Assembly: GCA_900551435.1 (NCBI GenBank) | Contig: URVW01000011.1 | Coordinates: 1-41,620 of the forward strand | Source of the DNA: an uncultured Faecalibacterium sp. | GTDB lineage: Bacteria > Bacillota > Clostridia > Oscillospirales > Ruminococcaceae | DNA: 41,620 nucleotides | Direction: 5' to 3' | In this document: piece after piece, positions 6,711 through 14,873 of the stretch | How positions within the stretch are numbered: position 1 is the first letter of the stretch | Layout: every line of letters begins with the position of its first letter | Program-made: the position numbers and the translations under genes | Notes under the pieces: model-generated | Databases searched by the model: none | What the model saw: the letters and a program-made list of their open reading frames with translations, nothing else | Told to the model about the DNA's origin: nothing

Positions 6711-8276
6711 TCAATCCTCGCGGAAGGAGAAAGGCTTGACTTCGCGGACGACATCCATGATCGTGCCGTCACGGGCTTCGATGATGCCCACCACACGGTC
6801 GCCGAACTGGACCTTCTCCGGCTCGCCGACGATGGAGTAAGCGATATCACGCAGCTCCTCGATGGTCTTGAGGGGCACACAGTCGGCCTTCTGGAGAGCC
6901 TCCAGCAGGTCAGGGCGTGCGGGGTTGACGGCGACACCGTAATCAGTGACGACGATATCCACGCTCTCGCCCGGAGTGGTGACCGTGGTGACATCGGTGC
7001 AGATGGCCGGGATGCGGCCCTGCAGCAGCGGAGCGATGACGATGGTGCACTTTGCACCCTGTGCGGTATCGGGATGGCCGCCCTGTGCGCCGGTGATGAC
7101 ACCGTCGGAACCAACGACAACGTTGCAGTTGAAGTGGGTATCGACTTCCAGAGCTGCCAGAATGACGTAATCCAGTTTATTGACGAACGCGCCCTTGTTC
7201 ATGGGGTTGGCGTAAGCGCCTGCGGAGATGCGGTGATGGTTGGGGTTCTTGACGTTGTTGACAGCGTCCAGATCGAAGTCCTGCGTATCCAGCAGGATGC
7301 GGACCATGCCGTCGTCCAGCAGGTCGCACATGGGCTTGGTCAGACCGCCGACGCCGAAGCCCATCTTGATGTTCCGCTCCTTCATGATCTTGGTCAGAGA
7401 GATGGTGGAAGCGATGGATGCGCCGCCGACACCGGTCTGATAGGAGAAGCCGTCCTTGAAGTACGGAGTGTTCACGACGACCTGCGTGCAGTACTCGGCC
7501 ATCATCAGCTTGCGCTGGTCGGTGGTGGGCTTGGCTGCGCCGGTCGCGATCTTCTCGGGGATACCGATCTGATCCACGACGCAGACATAATCGACCTTGG
7601 TCATGGAGATGTGAGCGGGATAGTTGGGGAACGGAACGAGGCAGTCGGTGACCGCGACCACATAATCTGCCTGATTACCGTCAACGTAAGAATAGCTCAG
7701 AACGCCGCAGTTGGTCTTGCCGCCGATGCCGCGGCAGTTGCCGTACTCGTCGCAGGTAGGAGCGCCGATGAAGGCGATGTCCACATGGGTCTCGCCGGTG
7801 ACCAGAGCGCGAACACGGCCGCCGTGGCTGCGCATGGTGGCCAGACCCTTCAGCTTGCCGTGGGAGATGGCCTCGCCGATCTTGCCGCGGACGCCGGAGG
7901 ACTCGATGTTGGTGATGGTCCCGTCCTCGATCATGGGGACCAGATCATCATGAGCCTTGCCCAGAGAGCTGGCGCTGATGGTGATGTCCTTCAGGCCCAT
8001 CTTCTGGATCTCTTTCATGACCATGCAGACCACGAGGTCGCCGTCACGGAAGTGGTGGTGGAACGAAACGGTCATGCCGTCGTGGGCGTGGCACTTGACC
8101 AGAGCCTCGTGGATGTCCTTGACCATCTTATCGTGGTCGTGGTTCATAACGGGCGTGACCATGGGGCCAGCCTTCTTGAAGGGCTTGCCGTCTTTATAGT
8201 AATTGCCCTGAAAGACCTCTTTGCCGGTCTGCTTCAGGATCTCTTCAGGAATATCTCTGCCGACTGCGTTGATCAT
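6711..8276 (-). CDS. citF: citrate lyase alpha subunit (citrate:acetyl-ACP transferase)
   Basis: A 521-residue protein of the usual CitF length (about 500-520). It swaps the acetyl group on the acyl carrier subunit for citrate, giving citryl-ACP and acetate. Recognisable CitF text includes SFHHHFRDGD, SSGVRGKIGEAISHG, GGAQGG-type glycine motifs and TDYGVAVNP near the C-terminus. It is the last gene of citD-citE-citF and starts 2 bases after the citE stop, so translation is probably coupled. The products feed citrate fermentation: acetate and, through CitE, oxaloacetate. No in-frame disruption is seen. No citX, citG or citC follows it; the transcript ends at the terminator near 6503-6550. Confidence 0.96.
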   Translation of the reverse strand: MINAVGRDIPEEILKQTGKEVFQGNYYKDGKPFKKAGPMVTPVMNHDHDKMVKDIHEALVKCHAHDGMTVSFHHHFRDGDLVVCMVMKEIQKMGLKDITISASSLGKAHDDLVPMIEDGTITNIESSGVRGKIGEAISHGKLKGLATMRSHGGRVRALVTGETHVDIAFIGAPTCDEYGNCRGIGGKTNCGVLSYSYVDGNQADYVVAVTDCLVPFPNYPAHISMTKVDYVCVVDQIGIPEKIATGAAKPTTDQRKLMMAEYCTQVVVNTPYFKDGFSYQTGVGGASIASTISLTKIMKERNIKMGFGVGGLTKPMCDLLDDGMVRILLDTQDFDLDAVNNVKNPNHHRISAGAYANPMNKGAFVNKLDYVILAALEVDTHFNCNVVVGSDGVITGAQGGHPDTAQGAKCTIVIAPLLQGRIPAICTDVTTVTTPGESVDIVVTDYGVAVNPARPDLLEALQKADCVPLKTIEELRDIAYSIVGEPEKVQFGDRVVGIIEARDGTIMDVVREVKPFSFRED

Positions 8277-8278
8277 GA

Positions 8279-9181
8279 TTAAAGATCCCCCTTATACACA
8301 CCAGATGCCTTTGCCAGATCGATGGTGCGCTTTGCGCCATCGTAGAAGGCGATGTCGATCATCTTGCCGTCAACGGTGAACACGCCGATGCCCAGAGCCT
8401 TCTTGGAGTCGATCTCCTTGACGACCTTCTCTGCGAAGATGATGTCCTTCTGAGACGGGGTGAAGATCTCGTGCACGATGGGGATCTGGCGCGGGTTGAT
8501 GATGGACTTGCCGTCGAAGCCCATCAGGTGGATGGTCTCGACGTCCTGACGGAAGCCTTCCATGTTCTTCAGGTCGGTATAAACGGTATCGAAGCACTGG
8601 ACACCGGCTGCGCGGGCAGCGATGATCATGTTCTGACGTGCGCCCATCAGCTCAACGCCGGTTCCGGTGATGTGGGTCTGCAGGTCCTTGGTGTAGTCGC
8701 CGCCGGACAGTGCGATGCCGAACAGACGCTCGGAAGCTTCGCAGATATCCAGTGCGCGCATGATGCCGCGGGCAGACTCCAGAGCCGCGATGATCAGAAC
8801 TTCGCCCTCAGCACGGCCATAGGTCTTTTCGTCCTCAGCGATGGCATCCGCCACCAGCAGAACGTCCTTGGGGCTTTCGGTCTTGGGGATACGGATGGCA
8901 TCGCAGCCGCCGGCGACAGCCGCGCGGATGTCCTCACGCCAGTACGGGGTGTCCAGACCGTTGATGCGGACGACGCGCTCGCAGCCACGGTAGTCGATGG
9001 TGCGCAGAGCGTGATACAGGCTGAAACGAGCCACGTCCTTCTGGTTCTCGGCGACAGCGTCCTCGAGGTCCAGCATGATGGAGTCGGGCTTGTAGATGTA
9101 CGGGTCCTTGATCAGGCCGGGTTTCTGCGCATTCAGGAACATCATCGTGCGGCGCAGACGCTTCTTATTCGGATTGTTCAT
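8279..9181 (-). CDS. citE: citrate lyase beta subunit (citryl-ACP lyase)
   Basis: A 300-residue HpcH/HpaI-superfamily aldolase that splits citryl-ACP into oxaloacetate and acetyl-ACP with a bound Mg2+. Family signs are RTMMFLNAQKPG near the N-terminus, DSIMLDLEDAV (metal and substrate region), RINGLDTPY, IRIPKTESP, ALESARGI and GFDGKSIINPRQI. The chosen ATG at 9181 overlaps the citD stop by four bases (ATGA) and has a GGGAGGTG site. An in-frame start 18 bases upstream is possible but less well placed. The overlap and the 2-base gap to citF indicate one transcript and stoichiometric expression of the three subunits. Confidence 0.96.
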   Translation of the reverse strand: MNNPNKKRLRRTMMFLNAQKPGLIKDPYIYKPDSIMLDLEDAVAENQKDVARFSLYHALRTIDYRGCERVVRINGLDTPYWREDIRAAVAGGCDAIRIPKTESPKDVLLVADAIAEDEKTYGRAEGEVLIIAALESARGIMRALDICEASERLFGIALSGGDYTKDLQTHITGTGVELMGARQNMIIAARAAGVQCFDTVYTDLKNMEGFRQDVETIHLMGFDGKSIINPRQIPIVHEIFTPSQKDIIFAEKVVKEIDSKKALGIGVFTVDGKMIDIAFYDGAKRTIDLAKASGVYKGDL

Positions 9182-9477
9182 CGAATAGCACCTCCCCAAG
9201 GCAGATTCTCAAACTGTTCCACAGAGCGATAGACAGCACCCTCGATGCGGGCCTTCAGGGTGCAGTCCAGTGCGCCCTTGTCCACGATGGTGATGCGGAC
9301 ATTGTCGATGTCCAGATTCTTCAGCGTCTCCAGAGCCACCTTGCGGATCTGGTTGCCATACTGATTGATGACCGAGCTCTCCAGAGAGAAATCGACCTTG
9401 CCCTCGCCGGGCTCGACGGTCACCATGCAGTCGCTGGATTCCAGAGTTCCAGCAGTCGCTGCTTTCTTGATCTCCAT
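9178..9477 (-). CDS. citD: citrate lyase gamma subunit (acyl carrier protein)
   Basis: A 99-residue acyl carrier protein of citrate lyase. The serine that receives the phosphoribosyl-dephospho-CoA prosthetic group lies in the conserved segment AGTLESSDCMVTVEP (residues 9-23). The C-terminal part (VRITIVDKGALDCTLKARIEGAVYR) is typical of CitD. It is the first gene of citDEF and has a strong AAGGAGG site. The prosthetic group needs CitG and CitX for assembly and CitC for acetylation, none of which is encoded in this window, so these must lie elsewhere if the enzyme is active. Confidence 0.95.
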   Translation of the reverse strand: MEIKKAATAGTLESSDCMVTVEPGEGKVDFSLESSVINQYGNQIRKVALETLKNLDIDNVRITIVDKGALDCTLKARIEGAVYRSVEQFENLPWGGAIR

Positions 9478-9559
9478 GCTTTTTCCTCCTTAGCTGCCAT
9501 TTACACTTCTTATTTATACCGTTCAGCGGCCCATCGGATCGCGGCCGCTCTTGATGCTT

Positions 9560-9620
9560 CTATGATAGCCCCGGAACCTTACAGAAATCATAGCTTCAGC
9601 CTTAATATTCATTAAGAATC
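9560..9620. promoter_or_regulatory. citD upstream control region
   Basis: Upstream of citD lie GAACCTTACAG (9574-9584), CCTTAATATTC (9600-9610) and TTAAGAATC (9612-9620), the three boxes also found before the citrate transporter. The first is enclosed by an inverted repeat CTATGAT/ATCATAG (9560-9566, 9587-9593). No convincing -35/-10 pair was found; TATCAT on the minus strand (9562-9567) is a possible -10 of an activator-dependent promoter. The rest of the 379-base gap (about 9625-9780) shows nothing I can support. Confidence 0.45.
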
Positions 9621-9782
9621 TGAAAAATTCTCGCTTGTACACAAGTTATGTTCTGGTTCGGTTCCCGGCTCCGCGCCGCCCTCCTCTCCGTGTTCGTTGT
9701 TCTGCTTCCAGTTTACTTCAAACCGAAGCATTTGTGAAATCGCACGTTTCGATGTTTTTCCATCAAAAAACGGAATGGGACG

Positions 9783-9845
9783 AAAAAAGGCTGCCGCACA
9801 GCCGTCTGACCTCTCTTGCCGGAGGTCCGCTGTGCAGCAGCCTTT
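9783..9845 (-). terminator. intrinsic terminator after the YitT-family gene
   Basis: AAAGGCTGC with CACAGC pairs with GCTGTGC and CAGCCTTT across 9786-9845 (one small bulge), and the A-run 9783-9788 supplies the U-tail on the minus strand. It follows the stop codon at 9857. Confidence 0.85.
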
Positions 9846-9856
9846 CAAATTTTTTG

Positions 9857-10738
9857 TTATGCGTGATTGAAGCCCTTGCCGAACACTTCGGTCGTACTCA
9901 GCATGGACATAAAGGCGTTCAGGTGTTCCTTATGGATGAAGTCCTGCAGCTGGTCCGCCTCGTGGCGGGTCAGGGTCGTGTAGATGATGTAGTGCGGCTT
10001 ATTGGTGTAGGCGCCGAAGCAGGGGGTGTAGGTCGCGCCGCGCACCAGCTCCCGCATGACGAAGTCGCAGATGGGGTCTTTGTCGTCGCAGACGATGAGG
10101 ATGGCCTTGCACATCTTGATCTTTTCCAACACGGCGTCGATGACCAGCGATTTGACCGTCAGACCGACAAACGAATACAGCGCTGTGTACAGGTCGAACA
10201 CGAAACAGGCCGCAACGACCATGAACAGGTCGGTCAGGAACAGGGCCACCGCGATGCTGTGGACGTGGGTGTATTTTTCCACGATAAGGGCGATGACGTC
10301 CGTGCCGCCCGAGGACGCGCCTACATTAAAGAGCAGCGCCGACGCGATGGCGGGCAGCGCGATGGCGAAGATCAGATCCAGCATGGGCTGATCCGACAGC
10401 GGCCCGTTGAGGGGGCAGACCTTTTCCAGTACCATCAGCTCGATGGACATGACGAACGACGCATAGCCGGTGGTCATCGCGAACTGCTTGCCCAGAAAGA
10501 TCAGGCCCACAACCAGCAGCAGGATGTTCGCCGCCGATGAAAAGGCCGAGGCCGACATGGGCGTCAACTTTGCCACCAGTGCGGCCGTACCGGTCACGCC
10601 GCCAAAGACGAAGTTGTTGGGGAATTTGAAGAAGTACACGCCCACCGACATGATGGAGATACTCAGCGTGATCATCACATACTGCTTGACGTACTTGATG
10701 ACTTTTTCCCGCATCGTTGTTTCCGCAACTGTTTCCAT
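9857..10738 (-). CDS. YitT family membrane protein (DUF2179)
   Basis: A 293-residue integral membrane protein: about five hydrophobic segments (roughly 20-190), including GGVTGTAAL and GASSGGTDVIALI motifs typical of YitT proteins. A cytoplasmic C-terminal DUF2179-type alpha/beta domain follows (ILIVCDDKDPICDFVMRE...TTEVFGKGF). The length matches the family (about 280-300). The molecular role is unknown for most members; the C-terminal domain is thought to bind a small ligand. It is a single-gene unit with its own promoter at 10811-10838 and a strong terminator. The ATG at 10738 has an AAAGGAAA site. Neighbours (RodA, citrate lyase) give no functional hint. Confidence 0.9.
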   Translation of the reverse strand: METVAETTMREKVIKYVKQYVMITLSISIMSVGVYFFKFPNNFVFGGVTGTAALVAKLTPMSASAFSSAANILLLVVGLIFLGKQFAMTTGYASFVMSIELMVLEKVCPLNGPLSDQPMLDLIFAIALPAIASALLFNVGASSGGTDVIALIVEKYTHVHSIAVALFLTDLFMVVAACFVFDLYTALYSFVGLTVKSLVIDAVLEKIKMCKAILIVCDDKDPICDFVMRELVRGATYTPCFGAYTNKPHYIIYTTLTRHEADQLQDFIHKEHLNAFMSMLSTTEVFGKGFNHA

Positions 10739-10810
10739 AACACTTTTTTCCTTTCACCGCCGCGCGGCAAGAACTTTTTTCTTCCGCGGCCCAGACGCCG
10801 CACCAAAAGT

Positions 10811-10838
10811 ATTTTAACACGGAACCTTCGCCGGTCAA
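10811..10838 (-). promoter_or_regulatory. promoter of the YitT-family gene
   Basis: Minus strand: -35 TTGACC (10833-10838), 16-base spacer, -10 TAAAAT (10811-10816). This is close to the sigma-A consensus. Confidence 0.75.
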
Positions 10839-10907
10839 GAGTCAAATCCGCGTCCGCGGCCGCCCGGGCAGGATTCCGGCACTTCCCACAAAATTTCGCG
10901 GTGATTT

Positions 10908-12125
10908 TTAGCCAAACAGCTTTTTGGTATTGTGGATGTAGACTGACAGGACCAACCCGACGCAGATATACAGCATCATGACCGAACTGCCGCCCGCCGA
11001 ATAGAACGGCAGCGTGACGCCGATGACCGGCAGCACCCGCAGGTTCATGCCCACATTGACCGCGATCTGGGCCATCAGTGCGCCGCCGATGCCGGCACAG
11101 ATGAAGGTCCCCAGCAGGTCCTCACTCCGCGCACCGGTCACGAAGGTCTTGACCACCAGCGCGAACAGCACCCCCAGCACCACACAGCAGCCCACAAAAC
11201 CCGCCGCGTTGCCGATCCAGCTGAAAATAAAGTCATTGTGCGCGTTCGGGACGCTGTAGTAGCTCCCGCCGAACAGCCCGTTGCCAAAAATTCCGCCAGA
11301 GCCAAGCGCGATCTCGCCGCGCTGCTGCTGATAGATGATGTTCTTCCAGACGGCCTCGCTCGGCGCCCAGCCGGTCTTGTTTTCCGGGTCCACGACCGCC
11401 AGGATGCGATACCACTGGTAGCCCTTGCCGATCTTATCGCTGAAGAACGCGAACGCCACCGCCATGGCCGCCGCTGCCGCCGAGATCGCCCCGATGATGT
11501 ATTTCCAGCTCAGGCCCGCTGCAAACATCATGCAGCACGCAATGATTCCGTAGATGATGGCCGTGCCGTCGTCACCCTGCACATGGATGATGGCGATGGG
11601 CACGAGCATGTGCAGCAGAAGCTTGCCCAATTCTTTCGGCTCGTTGATCTTCCCCCGCACATTGTTCAGGTGCATCGCAAAGGTCAGGATGAAGCTGATC
11701 TTCGCCAGCTCGGTGGGCTGCAGGGTAAAGCCGCCCAGCTTATACCACGAATAGTTATCGGTATCGCCCGCGTTATAGCCGATGGTCAGCGGGCCGATGG
11801 TCACGTTCCGGATCACCAGCGTCGGCAGGACCAAGCCCCACGTCAGCGCCACATGCACCGGCCAGACTTTGACCAGACTGCGGTAATCGATGTTCGACAA
11901 CAAAATGGCGATGGTCAGGCCGATCAGTGCCGAAATGCCCTGCACCAAGGCGCGGCGGTAGTCGCCGATGCCGGTGATGGCTCCGGTCACTTCATCCACT
12001 GCAAAGCCGTTTCCCTGCTTTGCCGCCCACGACGACAGCGCCATGACTGCCATGACGCTGCTGAAGATGCACAGAAATAAATAGACCTTATCGGTCCGCT
12101 TGAAATATCGTTGAATGCTTTCCAA
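10908..12125 (-). CDS. rodA: RodA/FtsW/SpoVE (SEDS) peptidoglycan glycosyltransferase
   Basis: A 405-residue SEDS-family membrane protein with about ten hydrophobic segments, polymerising lipid II during cell elongation or division. Family signatures are SWYKLGGFTLQPTELAK (corresponding to W..G.....QPSE), VPNAHNDFIFSWIGN, and the C-terminal INVGMNLRVLPVIGVTLPFYSAGGSS-like block. The PFYSAGGSS form favours RodA over FtsW. The start is a TTG at 12125 with a GGGTGG ribosome site 8 bases upstream. The in-frame ATG at 12230 is excluded, because a good promoter with its -10 at 12219-12224 places the transcript start downstream of it. No partner class B PBP gene is adjacent. Confidence 0.88.
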   Translation of the reverse strand: MESIQRYFKRTDKVYLFLCIFSSVMAVMALSSWAAKQGNGFAVDEVTGAITGIGDYRRALVQGISALIGLTIAILLSNIDYRSLVKVWPVHVALTWGLVLPTLVIRNVTIGPLTIGYNAGDTDNYSWYKLGGFTLQPTELAKISFILTFAMHLNNVRGKINEPKELGKLLLHMLVPIAIIHVQGDDGTAIIYGIIACCMMFAAGLSWKYIIGAISAAAAAMAVAFAFFSDKIGKGYQWYRILAVVDPENKTGWAPSEAVWKNIIYQQQRGEIALGSGGIFGNGLFGGSYYSVPNAHNDFIFSWIGNAAGFVGCCVVLGVLFALVVKTFVTGARSEDLLGTFICAGIGGALMAQIAVNVGMNLRVLPVIGVTLPFYSAGGSSVMMLYICVGLVLSVYIHNTKKLFG

Positions 12126-12218
12126 AAAAGCACCACCCTTCTCTTGTCCAAAACGGGGTCCGCAGGGGCTTTCCGCCCCTCTGACATGCTTTTTTCCACT
12201 AAGACCCCATTTTAAGGT

Positions 12219-12247
12219 ATTATACAGCATTCAGCGATTTTGCGCAA
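12219..12247 (-). promoter_or_regulatory. promoter of the rodA gene
   Basis: Minus strand: -35 TTGCGC (12242-12247), 17-base spacer, perfect -10 TATAAT (12219-12224). It settles the downstream TTG start of the gene. Confidence 0.7.
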
Positions 12248-12315
12248 GACAGCGGGAATTTTTCACACTTTTTTCGTCGGCCTGTGAGAGCTTTGCAAAA
12301 TCCATTCCGCCAGCC

Positions 12316-12344
12316 TTGACAAAGCGGACCCGACCCTCTAAAAT
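12316..12344 (+). promoter_or_regulatory. consensus promoter of the secreted caspase-like protein
   Basis: -35 TTGACA (12316-12321), 17-base spacer, -10 TAAAAT (12339-12344), followed by a leader hairpin AGAAAACC/GGTTTTCT (12351-12358, 12371-12378). The hairpin ends directly at the GGAGGG ribosome site (12379-12384), so it could affect translation. Confidence 0.8.
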
Positions 12345-12392
12345 GGACGTAGAAAACCCACTCTTTCAGAGGTTTTCTGGAGGGCTTTTTGC

Positions 12393-13583
12393 ATGAAAGT
12401 ACCATATCATCGATTTCTCGCTGCGCTCTGCGCGCTGAGTTTTCTATTTGTGCCCCTGTTTTCCACCGCGGCACTGGCCGCAGAAACGGAAAACCAGACC
12501 GCTGACACCCTGACTTCGGAGGACGCCGCACAGATGCAGCTGGCCGACGATGCCGTGACCGCTCTGACCGAGAGCGACGAATTTGCCGAGCTGGACCGCT
12601 CCGAACGTCTCCGCGCCGCGCTCGATCAGGTGAACGAGCTGGCAGACAGCGGGCTGATCCTTCCCCGCTCCATTTTCGTGGATGAAGAGAACGGCATGGT
12701 CAGCTTCGAGTACACCTGCGGCGTGCTGGGCGGCATTCTGGTGGACGAGCCGGAAGAGGAGAACGCCGCGATTTCCTCCGCCGCCATGCCGGACGTGAAC
12801 CTGCAGGAGATGTCCAACGCCGCCAAAGGCGACCACGGCACAGCCATGATCTACTACACCTTTGACAACACCGTGAACAGTTCCCGCTACCCCTACTATT
12901 CTTATATGAAGGGGTTCTGGACCGCCATGGGCCTGACGACCCGCATCGATACCAAGGTGACCGTCTCGGACCTGCGCTGGATGGACCGCTATGATCTGTG
13001 CATCCTGAGCGCCCACGGTGCATACTACACCTACACCCGGGGCTGGCTCTGGAAGCACACCCGCACCGAACCGATCATCCTGCTGACCGAGGAGACGAGC
13101 TTTGCGCAGGACCTCGCCTATGGGCTGGACCTGCTGACTCACCGCGTCATCAAGATCAACGGGCGCTACTGCGTCACACCGTCGTTCTTCAAAAATGCGT
13201 ACCGGTTCGGCCAGCTGAAGGATACCATCATTTTCTCGGAGACCTGCGAGTTCCTTGGCGTGGACAACAGCATCGACACTTCGATGGCGGATGCCTTGAT
13301 CGCGGGCGGTGCAAAGGGCGTGATCGGCTATGTCAACAACGTCTACACCGTTTACTCCCGCAGCATGCTCTGGGACACCGTGAACCATCTGATCTTGGGT
13401 CAGACGCTGGAAGCTTCCCTGCAGCACGCTTCCGATACCTACGGGGCCAATGACCTCATCTGGTACACCTCACAGGGCGGCAAGCGGCCCCATGCGGCGG
13501 CGGCCTATCCGCTGCTGTTCGGCGATTTCGGCGCGACGCTGGACGTCACACCCAGCGAATCGACCGAGCAACAGGCCGCCTAA
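12393..13583 (+). CDS. secreted protein with clan CD (caspase-like) peptidase motifs
   Basis: A 396-residue exported protein. A signal peptide covers residues 1 to about 29 (MKVP..., hydrophobic 8-28, cleavage near ALA-AE). I do not recognise a named family. Two motifs match clan CD cysteine peptidases (gingipain, clostripain, caspase, CHAT): a hydrophobic strand ending in His-Gly, DLCILSAHGAYY (His208), and a second ending in the nucleophile, DTIIFSETCEFLG (Cys285). The spacing of 77 residues is of the usual order. A segment DALIAGGAKGVIGYVNNVY follows, like the strand after the catalytic Cys in such folds. An N-terminal acidic region (30-90) may be a propeptide. There is no LPxTG or lipobox, so it is probably released. 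It is monocistronic, with a consensus promoter and a terminator. Peptidase activity is inferred, not shown. Confidence 0.65.
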   Translation: MKVPYHRFLAALCALSFLFVPLFSTAALAAETENQTADTLTSEDAAQMQLADDAVTALTESDEFAELDRSERLRAALDQVNELADSGLILPRSIFVDEENGMVSFEYTCGVLGGILVDEPEEENAAISSAAMPDVNLQEMSNAAKGDHGTAMIYYTFDNTVNSSRYPYYSYMKGFWTAMGLTTRIDTKVTVSDLRWMDRYDLCILSAHGAYYTYTRGWLWKHTRTEPIILLTEETSFAQDLAYGLDLLTHRVIKINGRYCVTPSFFKNAYRFGQLKDTIIFSETCEFLGVDNSIDTSMADALIAGGAKGVIGYVNNVYTVYSRSMLWDTVNHLILGQTLEASLQHASDTYGANDLIWYTSQGGKRPHAAAAYPLLFGDFGATLDVTPSESTEQQAA

Positions 13584-13586
13584 GCG

Positions 13587-13615
13587 TTGCACTTTTCCGC
13601 ATTTTATACTATACT
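13587..13615 (+). promoter_or_regulatory. promoter of the tsaE operon
   Basis: -35 TTGCAC (13587-13592), 17-base spacer, -10 TATACT (13610-13615). The predicted start falls within the terminator hairpin at 13619-13640. Confidence 0.55.
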
Positions 13616-13618
13616 AGG

Positions 13619-13650
13619 GGATGGCAGAGTTCTGCCATCCTCTATTTTTT
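13619..13650 (+). terminator. intrinsic terminator after the secreted protein gene
   Basis: GGATGGCAGA (13619-13628) and TCTGCCATCC (13631-13640) form a perfect 10-bp stem with a 2-base loop, followed by a T-run at 13645-13650. Confidence 0.85.
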
Positions 13651-13710
13651 CGGGATCATTTCCTTCGCCCCTTCTGCGGGCGGAGCTTCCAGATAAGGGG
13701 CGTTGTTACT

Positions 13711-14136
13711 ATGTCTGAATTCATCACCCACTCCCGCGAAGAGACCGTCGCGCTGGGCAAGCGGATGGCTGCTGCCCTGCCCGATGGGTCGCTCATCGCA
13801 TTCACCGGCGGGCTTGGCGCGGGCAAGACCGCGTTCTGCGAGGGCCTTGCCGAAGGGCTTGGCTGTACCGACCCGGTCAGCAGCCCCACCTTCGCCATCG
13901 TCAATTACTACCGGGGTCCCCGGCCGCTGGCCCACTTCGACCTCTACCGCATCTCGACTGAGAACGACCTGTGCGCCGCCGGATTCTACGATTATCTGGA
14001 TCAGGGAGCCATCGTCGCCGCCGAGTGGAGCGAGAACTTTGCCGACCTGCTGGCCCCGGAAAACCCGATCCATGTCAACATCGAGCGGCTGGACGACACC
14101 ACCCGCCGCATCACCATCGAGGGGGTCTGCGTATGA
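13711..14136 (+). CDS. tsaE: tRNA threonylcarbamoyladenosine biosynthesis ATPase TsaE
   Basis: A 141-residue P-loop ATPase that drives turnover of the TsaB-TsaD complex in N6-threonylcarbamoyladenosine (t6A) formation on ANN-decoding tRNAs. Walker A is GGLGAGKT at 33-40; VSSPTFAIVNYY and HFDLYRI are family hallmarks, and AAEWSEN completes the fold. The ATG at 13711 is chosen over an upstream in-frame ATG at 13621 because the latter lies in a terminator stem, and the family starts near MSEF. The stop overlaps tsaB by four bases. tsaD is not in the window. Confidence 0.95.
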   Translation: MSEFITHSREETVALGKRMAAALPDGSLIAFTGGLGAGKTAFCEGLAEGLGCTDPVSSPTFAIVNYYRGPRPLAHFDLYRISTENDLCAAGFYDYLDQGAIVAAEWSENFADLLAPENPIHVNIERLDDTTRRITIEGVCV

Positions 14137-14867
14137 ATATCTTAGCTGTCGATACCGCCGGAAAGACCGTGGGCGTCGCCCTGATGCAGGACGACCGTCT
14201 GCTGTACGAATGCTATCTGGACGCCGGAATGACCCACAGCGAAACGCTGATGCCGCTCATTGACGGTTGTCTCAAGCTCTGCGGGATAAAATGCGCTGAC
14301 ATCGACTTGTTCGGCGTGAATGCCGGTCCGGGAAGCTTTACCGGCTTGCGCATCGGACTGGCCGCTGTCAAGGGGCTGGCCTTCCCGCGTGAGACGCTCT
14401 GCGTGCCGGTCTCCACGCTGGAAGCGCTGGCCGCAGCCCACACCGGCGAAGGGACGGTCCTCTGCGCGCTGGATGCCCGCCGTGCGCAGGTGTACAGCGC
14501 CGCATTCGACCTTTCTACCCACGAGCGGCTGATGGACGACGACGCCCGCGCCGTGGCGGACCTTGCCCAATTTGTAGAAAATTGCAAAAAGCCCCTGTTT
14601 TTTGTTGGTGATGGCGCATCTCTGTGCTATAATAAATACGGCAATGTTCCGGGGGTCCTCTGCGTTCCGCCGTCCCTGCGGGGAGGCCGCGCCGCCGCCG
14701 TTGCGCTGGTGGCCAAGCAGATGGCTGAGCGGGGCGAAGCCGTCCTGCCCGAGGCGCTTCTGCCGGATTACCACCGGCTCAGTCAGGCAGAGCGCGAGCG
14801 TGCCGAGCGCCTTGCCGCCGAAGCTGCCGCAAAACATCACGATGAAACGGAAAACGGAAAGGATTGA
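14133..14867 (+). CDS. tsaB: tRNA threonylcarbamoyladenosine biosynthesis protein TsaB
   Basis: A 244-residue member of the ASKHA fold that forms the t6A complex with TsaD and TsaE. N-terminal ILAVDTAGKTVGVAL, GMTHSETLMPLID and GVNAGPGSFTGLRIGLAAVKGLA are diagnostic. The start codon overlaps the tsaE stop (ATGA). A charged Arg/Glu/Ala tail (residues about 205-244) is longer than usual. In many Firmicutes rimI follows tsaB; here rpiB follows instead, 6 bases downstream. Confidence 0.95.
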   Translation: MNILAVDTAGKTVGVALMQDDRLLYECYLDAGMTHSETLMPLIDGCLKLCGIKCADIDLFGVNAGPGSFTGLRIGLAAVKGLAFPRETLCVPVSTLEALAAAHTGEGTVLCALDARRAQVYSAAFDLSTHERLMDDDARAVADLAQFVENCKKPLFFVGDGASLCYNKYGNVPGVLCVPPSLRGGRAAAVALVAKQMAERGEAVLPEALLPDYHRLSQAERERAERLAAEAAAKHHDETENGKD

Positions 14868-14873
14868 CATTCC

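Noticed and set aside
12126..12230. Longer rodA product starting at the ATG at 12230
   Set aside because: The TATAAT at 12219-12224 lies downstream of that codon, so it would not be in the mRNA; the extra residues are not like the family.
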